Shown: positions 1 through 6,704, counted from the first letter of the stretch. The stretch is DNA of 13,219 bases from an uncultured Acidobacteriota bacterium (GCA_903832475.1 CAILBQ010000548.1:1-13219), one strand, 5' to 3'. Numbers and translations are program-made. Notes: generated by a model from the sequence alone, not told the origin.

Positions 1-10
1 ATCGTTTCAC
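1..10 (-). CDS. Predicted start of a truncated gene at the left edge
   Basis: Only the first codons lie in the window. Reading leftward, GTG AAA CGA (Val/Met-Lys-Arg) begins at position 10 and is preceded 6 bases upstream by a strong Shine-Dalgarno GGAGGA (17-22). The gene would be the next member, in the same direction, after the transglutaminase gene. In other bacteria the ATP-grasp / alpha-E / transglutaminase set is often followed by a proteasome-like Ntn hydrolase (Anbu) or another peptidase. Three codons cannot say what this gene is, so that identity is only a guess from context. The call rests on the ribosome-binding site, its spacing and the operon direction. Confidence 0.4.
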
Positions 11-255
11 GTCTGTTCCTCCAAAATGTTGTGGTGCAAAGAAGGTGCAAGTGGTGTTCGGTTGCTAGGGCTTCGAATCTAGGGGTTCCGAGTCTTGCTT
101 TGTGGGTCCGCAGCGTGCTGGCTGTCTTGGTGGACGGTTTACTCGATTGAGTGCCTTTATCTTGCCGGAAATTGTTTCAGGATTCAACAGGTTTTCTTCA
201 AACCGCTACGTTGCCGTGCGAGGAATCTACGAACAATCCCCGCAAATTGCATAGT
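11..255. other. Intergenic gap after the transglutaminase gene
   Basis: This 245-base gap holds no convincing gene. Its open frames are antisense extensions of the neighbouring coding region. I see no hairpin with a T-tract, so there is no clear terminator for the transglutaminase gene and read-through into the left-edge gene is possible. GGTGCAA occurs twice, 11 bases apart (33-39 and 44-50), flanked by GTGGTG at 31-36 and 51-56. This resembles, loosely and in the opposite orientation, the heptamer repeats at 1320-1347 and 2346-2476. Confidence 0.5.
17..22 (-). promoter_or_regulatory. Ribosome-binding site GGAGGA for the left-edge gene
   Basis: On the minus strand GGAGGA lies 6 bases before a GTG codon at 10-8. 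Its match and spacing are as good as those of the confirmed genes here. It is the only sign of a gene at this edge. Confidence 0.45.
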
Positions 256-1284
256 TTAAAGTGCATTCGACTTCGCTTGCTGCTGCTGCATCTGCTGAAA
301 TTCCAAGGGGGAAATCACGCGCTCAGCCGGCTGCTGCGCTCGCTCCACCAGCACCGACCAGTCATCCGGAATCGGCATCTTGCGGTCCAGAGCCGGGGCC
401 TCCGTGCTGCTTTCCACCTTCACCGCCACGTACAATTCGCTCTCCGCTTTGCCGCGATAGACACCATGAGTCGGCGGAACATCGGCGTAATCCCGGCCAA
501 CTGCCGTGCGAATATGCCGGTTCCACGCGATCAGATCGTTGGTGGGGTCGAATCCCACCCAGTTCAGCGAAGGCAGCAGCGCCTCGACCCAGGCGTGTGT
601 CGCCGCCGGTGTCGACCTCTCATGCCCTGCCTGTTCCTTCCCTTCCGCCTGATCATCCTTGCCGCGGTATAAGTACCCGCTCACGTAGCGCGCCGGAATG
701 CCCACGTGCCGCAGCAGCGCAATCATGGTGTGCGCAAAATCCTGGCAAACCCCCTGCCGGCTTTCGATGGCTTCGTCGATCGGCGAATCCACCCGCGTCG
801 ACTTGGGAACATATTCAAAATAGTCGTACACCTTGCGATTCAATTCGTGAATCAGCATCAGCGGATCGTCGCGCCGCTCGACGCCCAGTTCCTTGGCCAG
901 CTGCAACAGGGCCGGCGTCTCCATGGCAAACGTGCTTGGCTGCAGCATCTCCACGTAGTCCGACTCGCAGATCATCGCGTCCAGCGCGCCCCAGGCATCC
1001 GGCGCAAGAAACGCCGGCACATCCATCTGCAACTGGTGCTCCACCAGCGACTCCGCCACGATCACCAGCTGCTGGTGATCTCCAGGACTATCGAAGTGCT
1101 GCACGTCGTTGCCATAATGATCGCGATAACTGAACACGCGGCACCGCGGACTTACCGACAGCGTGAACTGCAGGCAATGCTGGCTCGCGTCCGAGCGCGG
1201 ATGCATCCGCGTTTCCATCACGCTTTCGCTCACCGGCTTGTTATAGCGAAAACGCGTAAGATGCCGAATCGAATAGAAATTCAA
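256..1284 (-). CDS. Transglutaminase-like cysteine peptidase/amidase family protein
   Basis: This is a 342-residue bacterial transglutaminase-like protein. Residues 1-85 match the Bact_transglu_N region: the opening MNFYSIRHLTRFRY is the family's typical start, followed by a P-x-S motif and a run of small beta strands. The papain-like transglutaminase core follows. The expected catalytic triad is visible: Cys180 in SRQGVCQDFAH, His230 in ATHAWVE and Asp246 in VGFDPTND. No signal peptide or membrane segment is seen, so it is probably cytoplasmic. The start codon is TTG (1284-1282). It is preferred because GGAGAGG lies 5 bases upstream and because family homology begins at this residue. Oddities are a charged insertion at residues about 207-228, between the Cys and His motifs, and a glutamine-rich tail near 329-336. 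It is the third gene of an apparent operon with alpha-E and ATP-grasp. Members of this family may act as peptidases, amidases or acyl transferases; the substrate is unknown. Confidence 0.9.
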   Translation of the reverse strand: MNFYSIRHLTRFRYNKPVSESVMETRMHPRSDASQHCLQFTLSVSPRCRVFSYRDHYGNDVQHFDSPGDHQQLVIVAESLVEHQLQMDVPAFLAPDAWGALDAMICESDYVEMLQPSTFAMETPALLQLAKELGVERRDDPLMLIHELNRKVYDYFEYVPKSTRVDSPIDEAIESRQGVCQDFAHTMIALLRHVGIPARYVSGYLYRGKDDQAEGKEQAGHERSTPAATHAWVEALLPSLNWVGFDPTNDLIAWNRHIRTAVGRDYADVPPTHGVYRGKAESELYVAVKVESSTEAPALDRKMPIPDDWSVLVERAQQPAERVISPLEFQQMQQQQAKSNAL

Positions 1285-1289
1285 TAGAC

Positions 1290-1296
1290 CCTCTCC
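1290..1296 (-). promoter_or_regulatory. Ribosome-binding site that fixes a TTG start
   Basis: GGAGAGG on the minus strand lies 5 bases before the TTG at 1284. The next in-frame ATG codons fall inside the conserved N-terminal domain and lack such a site, so this element decides the start of the transglutaminase gene. Confidence 0.65.
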
Positions 1297-1319
1297 GGTT
1301 CACGAAATGGGACCTCAGC

Positions 1320-1347
1320 CACCACTTACCAATACCCACTTACCACT
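1320..1347 (-). repeat. Four contiguous degenerate heptamers, consensus AGTGGTA
   Basis: Read on the minus strand, 1347-1320 divides exactly into four 7-base units: AGTGGTA, AGTGGGT, ATTGGTA, AGTGGTG. The tract fills about half of the gap between the alpha-E and transglutaminase genes and starts at the second base of the alpha-E TAG stop codon (1348-1346). The same unit recurs in the next upstream gap (2346-2476). This resembles the short tandemly repeated heptamers known from cyanobacterial intergenic regions; here the function is unknown. Confidence 0.7.
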
Positions 1348-2308
1348 ACACCGCCAGCGCCGACTGAATCGAATACTGCACATAGTACCTGTACAACAGA
1401 TCATGGATGTCCTGGCAATGCTCGCGGATGGTATGCAAGAACGCGCCGGGATTGCCCTCCAGAATTTCGTCGATCGTCGTATAGCGCAGCATGGCATGCA
1501 GCTTGCCCGCCGAGGCCAGCAGTTCTTCCGGAGGCCGCCTGCCGCCTGTCCGCTGAATGGCATCGAGTGACTGCCGCACGCCATCGATCGAGTACCGCAA
1601 CGCATGCGGAAAGTCGCGGTTCAACAACAGAAACTCCAAAATCTTGTCAGGCGACAGATCCGCCGTATACACCTGGCAATACGCCTCGAAGGACGTGCAG
1701 CAGCGCAGCAATCCGACTAACTCAAGATATTGGTACCCGGAGTGTTCGCGTTCCGGCAGATCCAGCAGCCGTTCCTGATAGACCTCGAGCAACGTCGCCG
1801 TAGCATAGGCCCGCTCCAGGTACCGTCCCAGCCGAATAAACTGCCATCCCTCGCCGTGAATCATGGTGGTGTCGCTCACTCCCTTGAAGAGGTGAATGCC
1901 ATCCACCACCGAGGCCAGAAAATCATTCATGTTGGCGCCAAACTGCGCCTGCGCATGCGGCGAATGCATCTGGTGATACAGCCGATTGAGCCGCTGCCAT
2001 TGCTCGGTTGAAATTTCCTCGCGCACCTGCCGCGCATTCTCCCGCGCCGCGTTGATGCACGTCGTCACCGATGCAGGCACCGTTCCATCGAATACCAGCA
2101 TGCGCGCCATCGCTTCCGCATCGCCGTTCCACGTCACGTTGGTGGGATTGCCCAGCGAGATCAACAGCCGGTCCCAGCGCATCTCCGCCGTGGTCTCGGA
2201 CGTATCCAGCAGCAGGCTCATCGTCACATCCAGCTGACGAATCGTATTCTCCGCCCGCTCCAGATAACGGCTCATCCAGTACAAACTGTCTGCAACGCGT
2301 GAAAGCAT
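1346..2308 (-). CDS. Alpha-E domain-containing protein (DUF403 family)
   Basis: This is a 320-residue, almost wholly alpha-helical protein. It starts with the family hallmark MLSRVADSLYWMSRYLERAENTIR and runs at the usual family length of about 310-320 residues. There is no signal peptide or transmembrane segment. ATG is preceded by GAGGA with 9 bases of spacing. It sits between the ATP-grasp gene upstream (171-base gap filled with repeats) and the transglutaminase gene downstream (61-base gap), all on the same strand. Alpha-E proteins are nearly always encoded next to circularly permuted ATP-grasp proteins and are sometimes fused to them. They are therefore thought to be their structural or functional partner in an amide- or peptide-bond-forming system, but no biochemical activity can be read from the sequence. 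The family assignment is firm; the role is inferred from context. Confidence 0.92.
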   Translation of the reverse strand: MLSRVADSLYWMSRYLERAENTIRQLDVTMSLLLDTSETTAEMRWDRLLISLGNPTNVTWNGDAEAMARMLVFDGTVPASVTTCINAARENARQVREEISTEQWQRLNRLYHQMHSPHAQAQFGANMNDFLASVVDGIHLFKGVSDTTMIHGEGWQFIRLGRYLERAYATATLLEVYQERLLDLPEREHSGYQYLELVGLLRCCTSFEAYCQVYTADLSPDKILEFLLLNRDFPHALRYSIDGVRQSLDAIQRTGGRRPPEELLASAGKLHAMLRYTTIDEILEGNPGAFLHTIREHCQDIHDLLYRYYVQYSIQSALAV

Positions 2309-2344
2309 GTCGGACGTTCCTCAGTTGAGAATCTTTGTGCGCGA

Positions 2345-2417
2345 AAGTGGTACGTGGTAAGTGAAAACCATGGCGCTCCCGCGCAGGGTCAAAACTGCCA
2401 CTGGCCACGTACCACTT
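2345..2417. repeat. Perfect 13-bp inverted repeat with extended arms in the operon gap
   Basis: AAGTGGTACGTGG (2345-2357) is exactly complementary to CCACGTACCACTT (2405-2417), with 47 bases between. After a 2x2 mismatch the arms extend by AGTG (2360-2363) and CACT (2399-2402). The arms are built from the same heptamer as the neighbouring direct repeats. In RNA it could form a long hairpin just upstream of the alpha-E ribosome-binding site. No T-tract follows on either strand, so it is not a normal terminator. A REP/MITE-like element or an mRNA-processing structure are possibilities. Confidence 0.75.
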
Positions 2418-2476
2418 CGTTTACACTTACCACTGCTTTGCACTTACCACTTCTTCTTTACGTATCGCTTACCACT
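2346..2476. repeat. Scattered heptamer cluster (AGTGGTA) between ATP-grasp and alpha-E genes
   Basis: TACCACT on the plus strand (AGTGGTA on the minus strand) occurs at 2410-2416, 2428-2434, 2445-2451 and 2470-2476. Several copies are followed on the minus strand by a variant heptamer such as AGTGCAA or AGTGTAA. Three adjoining heptamers of opposite orientation occupy 2346-2366 (AGTGGTA, CGTGGTA, AGTGAAA). The cluster fills most of the 171-base gap and stops just before the ATP-grasp stop codon at 2480. It contains no open frame of note. Confidence 0.7.
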
Positions 2477-2479
2477 GCC

Positions 2480-4084
2480 TCACTCCAACACCCACGTATC
2501 CTTGCTGCCCCCGCCCTGCGAGGAATTCACCACCAGCGAGCCCTTTTCCAGCGCCACGCGCGTCAGCCCGCCCGGCACGATGTGCGCCCTGTCGCCAAAA
2601 AGGATGTACGGCCGCAGGTCCACGTGGCGCGGCTCGATTTCGCTGCCGAACAGGCATGGAGCGCGTGAAAAATCCAGCGTTGGCTGCGCAATATAATTGC
2701 GCGGATTGGCCTCAATGGCCCGCGCAAATTCCTCCTGCTGCGCCTTGGTCGAATGCGGCCCGATCAGCATTCCGTACCCGCCGCTCTCGCCTACAGCCTT
2801 CACCACCAGCTTGTCCAGGTTGGCCAGCACATGCTGCCGCGACTTGGGATCGGTCAGCAGATATGTCTTCACGTTGTTGATGATCGCGTCTTCGCCCAGG
2901 TAGTACTTGATGATGTCGGGAACATACGCATACATCGCCTTGTCATCTGCCAGGCCGGTGCCGAATGCGTTGGTCACCGTGACATTGCCTGCGCGATAGG
3001 CGTTGAACAGTCCCACGCATCCCAGTGAAGAATCGCGCCGAAATACAAGCGGATCGCTGAAATCGTCATCCACCCTGCGATAAATGACATCGACGCGCTT
3101 CAACCCATCCGTGGTGCGCATGTAAACGACGTTGTCGTGGGTCACCAGGTCGCGGCCTTCGACCAGGTCAATGCCCATCTGCCGCGCGAGATAGGTGTGT
3201 TCAAAATAAGCGGAGTTATACACTCCCGGCGTCAGCAGCACGATGTTCGGCTCGGGTCGGCCTTCCGGCGCCAGGGAGCGCAGCGTATTCAGCAGCAGCT
3301 GCGGATAGTGCTCGATCGGCTTGACCCCATAGCTATGAAAAAGCTGCGGAAACGTCCGCTTCATGACGCGCCGGTTGGTCAGCATATAGCTCACCCCGGA
3401 AGGCACGCGCAGGTTGTCTTCGAGCACCACATATTCGCCGGTACGCAGTCGCAGAAGGTCGGTGCCGGCCACCGCGACATATACGCCCCGCGGCACTTCC
3501 AGCCCGCACATTTGCCGCCGGTAATGCTTGCAGCTATAGACCAGCTCGCGCGGCACAACGCCGTCTTTGAGTATCTTGGCCTCGCCATACACATCGCGCA
3601 AAAAGTGATTCAGCGCGGCAATGCGCTGCGTCAGCCCGCGCTCGATCAGGTCCCACTCGCTGGCCGAAATCAGCCGCGGCAACAGGTCATAGGGAAAGAT
3701 CCGCTCTGTACCCTCATCGCGCCCGTACACCGTAAACGTGATGCCCTGGGTCAGGAAGGAAAGGTCCGCTGATTGTTTGCGCCGCTGAAGTTCTTCATGC
3801 GGAAGGCTGGTCAGCGTCTCCATCAGCGCCTTGTAATGCGGACGAATACTCCCGTCCGGCATGCGCATCTCGTCGTAGGCCCCATCCAGCAGGTAGTCGC
3901 GGAACATCCGGTCCACGTCCAGAGTGCGGCCGTCGTCCTGGTCTCTCGTTCCCAGGTCGAATTCGACCTCGAGCGGCTTGGCCTGTTCTGGAGCCTCGGA
4001 TTTCGCCGCAGCCCTTTCGTTGCCCGAGCCCGCCGACGCGTCAGGAAGTGGTTCACCAGAATGACTGGGTACGGTTCCGCTCAT
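2480..4084 (-). CDS. Circularly permuted type 2 ATP-grasp protein (DUF404/DUF407)
   Basis: This is a 534-residue predicted ATP-dependent carboxylate-amine ligase. Family blocks appear in order: YGRDEGTERIFPYDLLPR (120-137), the region around ALNHFLRDVYGEAKILKDG (157-175), EDNLRVPSGVSYMLTNR (222-238), TPGVYNSAYFEHTYLARQMG (285-304), VDVIYRRVDDDFSDPL (331-346), YRAGNVTVTNAFGTGLADDK (363-382) and the nucleotide-loop motif VVKAVGESGGYGMLIGP (427-443) with Lys429. No export signal is seen. The frame stays open to 4234, but that longer version would run through the terminator of the upstream GH44 gene (4183-4219), so I place the start at ATG 4084, with AAGGA about 15 bases upstream (weak spacing). 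Even so, about 45 low-complexity N-terminal residues precede the conserved domain. As first gene of the trio it would supply the ligase step; the substrate is unknown. Confidence 0.9.
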   Translation of the reverse strand: MSGTVPSHSGEPLPDASAGSGNERAAAKSEAPEQAKPLEVEFDLGTRDQDDGRTLDVDRMFRDYLLDGAYDEMRMPDGSIRPHYKALMETLTSLPHEELQRRKQSADLSFLTQGITFTVYGRDEGTERIFPYDLLPRLISASEWDLIERGLTQRIAALNHFLRDVYGEAKILKDGVVPRELVYSCKHYRRQMCGLEVPRGVYVAVAGTDLLRLRTGEYVVLEDNLRVPSGVSYMLTNRRVMKRTFPQLFHSYGVKPIEHYPQLLLNTLRSLAPEGRPEPNIVLLTPGVYNSAYFEHTYLARQMGIDLVEGRDLVTHDNVVYMRTTDGLKRVDVIYRRVDDDFSDPLVFRRDSSLGCVGLFNAYRAGNVTVTNAFGTGLADDKAMYAYVPDIIKYYLGEDAIINNVKTYLLTDPKSRQHVLANLDKLVVKAVGESGGYGMLIGPHSTKAQQEEFARAIEANPRNYIAQPTLDFSRAPCLFGSEIEPRHVDLRPYILFGDRAHIVPGGLTRVALEKGSLVVNSSQGGGSKDTWVLE

Positions 4085-4134
4085 CGGTATGAGGCCATTT
4101 CCTTTACCTGAACAAGATTTTGGACGAGATGGTA

Positions 4135-4153
4135 ACTCTGGTTTCACTAGAGT
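4135..4153. promoter_or_regulatory. Small dyad upstream of the ATP-grasp operon
   Basis: ACTCT (4135-4139) and AGAGT (4149-4153) form a 5-bp dyad with a 9-base centre, in the 98-base stretch between the upstream terminator and the ATP-grasp start, where the operon promoter must lie. No convincing -35/-10 pair could be fixed by eye. A 5-bp dyad is expected fairly often by chance. Confidence 0.2.
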
Positions 4154-4182
4154 ACACCGAGCACGCGCCGCACCCTCCATCG

Positions 4183-4219
4183 AAAAAATACGGCCTGCCG
4201 CGACGAGCGCAGCAGGCCG
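4183..4219 (-). terminator. Rho-independent terminator of the GH44 gene
   Basis: On the minus strand an 8-bp perfect GC-rich stem, CGGCCTGC / GCAGGCCG (4219-4212 with 4198-4191), encloses a 13-base loop and is followed by TATTTTTTCG. It lies 78 bases beyond the GH44 stop codon and upstream of the ATP-grasp start. This separates the two transcription units and rules against a longer ATP-grasp N terminus. Confidence 0.85.
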
Positions 4220-4296
4220 ATTAACTTCTTTCATCCATGCAAGCGGACTTGCGGACTCTCCGGGCCGCTCCGTCCCACAAAATTTGCTCCGTAAAC

Positions 4297-6636
4297 TTAC
4301 TGGGCAGTTTCGGTGAAGACCACCTTCTCGCCGCCCACCGGCGCAGGCGCCTGCGCTGTCACCAGCACTTTCCCGGCAGTCGCCGGCAGCGTCAGAGTCA
4401 CCGTCGCGTGGCCGCTTCCATCCGTCCGCACCACATTCGACGAAAGTTTCCCCGCCGACGTTGTGAACAGGATGCTCACGTTCCCTTCGCTGATCCCGGA
4501 ACTGCCCGGCTCAAAATTCGCCGTCAGGGTGAGCGTCTTGCCGCGCGTCCCGGTCTGGTTGTCGCCTGTCTTGGTCAGCGCAGCCGCCGGATTTCCCACC
4601 AGCACCCATCCCTGCTTGCTTTCCACCACATTCGCCGAATCCTTGCCCGTCAGCGTGAACGAATACAGTCCCGGCGCCGATGGCGTCTTGATCGTCACCA
4701 GCCCGGGAGATCCCACAGCCACCTTCGGCTGTGTCAGCGTAAAGCTCAATCCCGCCGAGCCCGTCGCTCCCGTCAGCGTAAACGTGCCCTTGCCCGAAGT
4801 GATGCCGGGCGCAATCGTGACCGTCGAAGAAGCCGCCGCCATCAGCGTGTCCGGATTCAAATCCCATTCCACGGCAGGCTCCGTCGGCATCGCTCCTGAA
4901 ACCACGATCAGCGTTGCCGAGTACGGCGCAAACGTCTGCGAAGCCTTCCACGCAGCCTGCGCCGTCGACACAATCGTCGTCGGCTTGGCCGAGGACAGCG
5001 TATACGTCTTCATCTCCGCTGGCTTGAACCCCGCCAGCTCGAAACTCACCGCCGCAGCATTCACCGGATCCTTGTTCACCACCATCAGCGTCATCGTCTC
5101 GCCGATCATGTCGGTGGCCGCGTACACGCTGAACAGGTTCGCGCTCGCGTTGCTGGTCGCTTCTACCGATACCGCCTGGAAGCCGTCATGCAGGCTGTCT
5201 GCGTTGCGATATAGCAAAAGCGCGCTGTAGGCAGGCGTCGTTGCATCCGCCGCCACCCATCGCGAAGCTGCCCACATCCGCTCCCGCCCCAGAATCCCAT
5301 ACGCATCCGCATCCACCAGCGCCGTCGAAAAATCGCTTTCTCCCGCCAGCGCGCCGTTCCATTCCGTAAAACTCACCGGCATCCCCGGATACATGCTCTG
5401 GGCCAGTGCCCGCATCCGCGGAATCACAAACGCCACCGTCTTGTCCGGCTGCGTCTGTGTCGCCCAGTTCTGGTTCACCGCTCCCGACTCGCTCGTATAC
5501 GTCGCATCCCACCAGTCGCGCGTCTCGCGCAGTGCAGCCGCCCGAACCTGCGCCGTGCTCAATCCGCTCGTCGAAGGCCCATTGAAATACGCGTGCACAT
5601 CGAACACATCCACGGACCGGGTTCCCGCCGCCTCATCCTGAAAGTAAATCTCATTCAGCAGCCAGGGCAGAAAATCCATTCCCGCATGCTCGCTCTTGTC
5701 GTTGTTGTTCTGCCCGTTCCAGTAAAACCACCAGCAGCAGCTCACCGGCCCAAATCGAATGGCCTGCGGATCGTACACCTTTACCGCGCGGCCTTCCTTC
5801 ACGATGTCCGCCGCCAGTTCGTCGTACCCAGTGGGTGATGGGTGCACGTCGCGGTGCGTGCCGCTCCAGATGTCCGGCTCATTGTCCAGATCGTAGAAAT
5901 GCGGCTGGCTGCCAAACTTGGGCGCGATCGCCTCGATCCATTGCTTGCGATAAACGCTGTTGACCGGGTCGCCTGTGCCCGGAGCATCGAGCAAAGGCAC
6001 ATGCGCGTCTTCCGGGTCGTTGCCGGTCAAGTCAGTCGAACAATTCGCCAATAGTCCGTCCCCGTTGTCTGTCCGATACGGGTCGGAGGCGCACTGCTTG
6101 CCGTATTTCTTAATGGAGAAGCTGGCGCTGGTCGCGTCTTTCGCAACCCACGGCAGCATGGGAATCGTCATCAGCGGCGAACCGCCAGCCCCCGCCACAC
6201 TGCTCAAAAACGCTGAAGAGTTTGTTGCCAGTCCCGAGCCATTCCAGGTGTAATTTTCGAAGTACCAATCCGCATCCAGGTTGGTCACGTTCAACTTCCA
6301 GTTGTAGCGCGAACTGCTGTTGCCGCCCCACCGGCTCAGCGTCACTCCGGCGGCCTTGATGTAGGCCTGGCTGGGAGGAAAATTGGCCCCGTAGATGTAC
6401 GGACTGATCGCATGCCGGTTGGCCAGGGCATTGACGCTCACCGTCACTGGCGTCGCCGCGACCAGTGTGGTTCCTGCCCCTCGCGCCAGCTCCGCTGAGG
6501 TCTGCGCCATCGCAGCCGCCGCTGCCAACAGGAAAATACCGGTCACCGCCAGCAGGATGTAGGCAAACCTGCGAAGTGGTATAAGCTTCCGGCTTGGTTC
6601 GTACACATCCTGCTCGGGATATACCTGAAAGGTCAT
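4297..6636 (-). CDS. Secreted glycoside hydrolase family 44 (endoglucanase/xyloglucanase-type) with Ig-like C terminus
   Basis: This 779-residue protein is predicted to cleave internal beta-1,4-glucan or xyloglucan bonds outside the cytoplasm. A charged 23-residue N-region precedes a hydrophobic core (about 24-42) and an AMA-Q cleavage-like site after residue 44. The GH44 domain starts near residue 66: HAISPYIYGANFP (75-87), LSRWGGNSSSRYNW (100-113), the acid/base motif YDLDNEPDIW with Glu253, DVHAY (346-350) and the nucleophile motif VSFTEWNG with Glu425. A beta-rich domain follows to about residue 580. Two Ig-like modules (about 590-680 and 683-779) close the protein; the last resembles bacterial Ig domains (TGTRGKTLTLTA, TDGSGHATVTLTLP). 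No carbohydrate-binding module, dockerin or sorting signal is evident. ATG has GAGGA 8 bases upstream. A terminator follows the gene, and a dyad and alternative stems precede it. Family is confident; exact substrate is not. Confidence 0.9.
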   Translation of the reverse strand: MTFQVYPEQDVYEPSRKLIPLRRFAYILLAVTGIFLLAAAAAMAQTSAELARGAGTTLVAATPVTVSVNALANRHAISPYIYGANFPPSQAYIKAAGVTLSRWGGNSSSRYNWKLNVTNLDADWYFENYTWNGSGLATNSSAFLSSVAGAGGSPLMTIPMLPWVAKDATSASFSIKKYGKQCASDPYRTDNGDGLLANCSTDLTGNDPEDAHVPLLDAPGTGDPVNSVYRKQWIEAIAPKFGSQPHFYDLDNEPDIWSGTHRDVHPSPTGYDELAADIVKEGRAVKVYDPQAIRFGPVSCCWWFYWNGQNNNDKSEHAGMDFLPWLLNEIYFQDEAAGTRSVDVFDVHAYFNGPSTSGLSTAQVRAAALRETRDWWDATYTSESGAVNQNWATQTQPDKTVAFVIPRMRALAQSMYPGMPVSFTEWNGALAGESDFSTALVDADAYGILGRERMWAASRWVAADATTPAYSALLLYRNADSLHDGFQAVSVEATSNASANLFSVYAATDMIGETMTLMVVNKDPVNAAAVSFELAGFKPAEMKTYTLSSAKPTTIVSTAQAAWKASQTFAPYSATLIVVSGAMPTEPAVEWDLNPDTLMAAASSTVTIAPGITSGKGTFTLTGATGSAGLSFTLTQPKVAVGSPGLVTIKTPSAPGLYSFTLTGKDSANVVESKQGWVLVGNPAAALTKTGDNQTGTRGKTLTLTANFEPGSSGISEGNVSILFTTSAGKLSSNVVRTDGSGHATVTLTLPATAGKVLVTAQAPAPVGGEKVVFTETAQ

Positions 6637-6685
6637 GGGGGAGATCCTCAGAAGTTCATGCTACAAGCGCGGTAACCTCCCCGTT

Positions 6686-6704
6686 GGGATAACGGTACTA
6701 TCCC
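6686..6704. promoter_or_regulatory. Operator-like dyad GGGATA-N7-TATCCC upstream of GH44 gene
   Basis: A perfect 6-bp dyad with 7-base centre lies 50 bases upstream of the GH44 start. Its size suits a dimeric repressor or activator, and polysaccharide-degrading genes are commonly controlled by such regulators. It overlaps a second dyad, CCGTT-N5-AACGG (6681-6695). No regulator gene is in the window. Confidence 0.35.

Noticed and set aside
1..20. Adapter sequence at the left end, given the adapter at the right end
   Set aside because: The first bases contain ACGTCTG but do not continue into any standard Illumina adapter; instead they read as a plausible gene start on the minus strand.
60..82. 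TTCGAAT-containing segment resembling a tRNA T-loop
   Set aside because: The flanking five bases on each side are not complementary, and no acceptor, D or anticodon stems could be placed around it.
190..204. GGTTT-TCTTC-AAACC as terminator of the transglutaminase gene
   Set aside because: The stem is only 5 bp and AT-rich, and no T-tract follows it on the minus strand.
261..1133. Long open frame antisense to the transglutaminase gene
   Set aside because: It has a Pro/Arg/Ser-rich composition typical of shadow frames and lies opposite a gene with an intact catalytic triad.
1320..2476. CRISPR array suggested by the repeated AGTGGTAAG motif
   Set aside because: Units are 7 bases and degenerate, spacing is irregular or zero, there are no uniform spacers, and no cas genes are in the window.
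4313..5230. 305-codon open frame antisense to the GH44 C terminus
   Set aside because: The product is low-complexity Val/Ser/Pro-rich and mirrors the beta-sandwich codons of the sense strand; no family is recognised.
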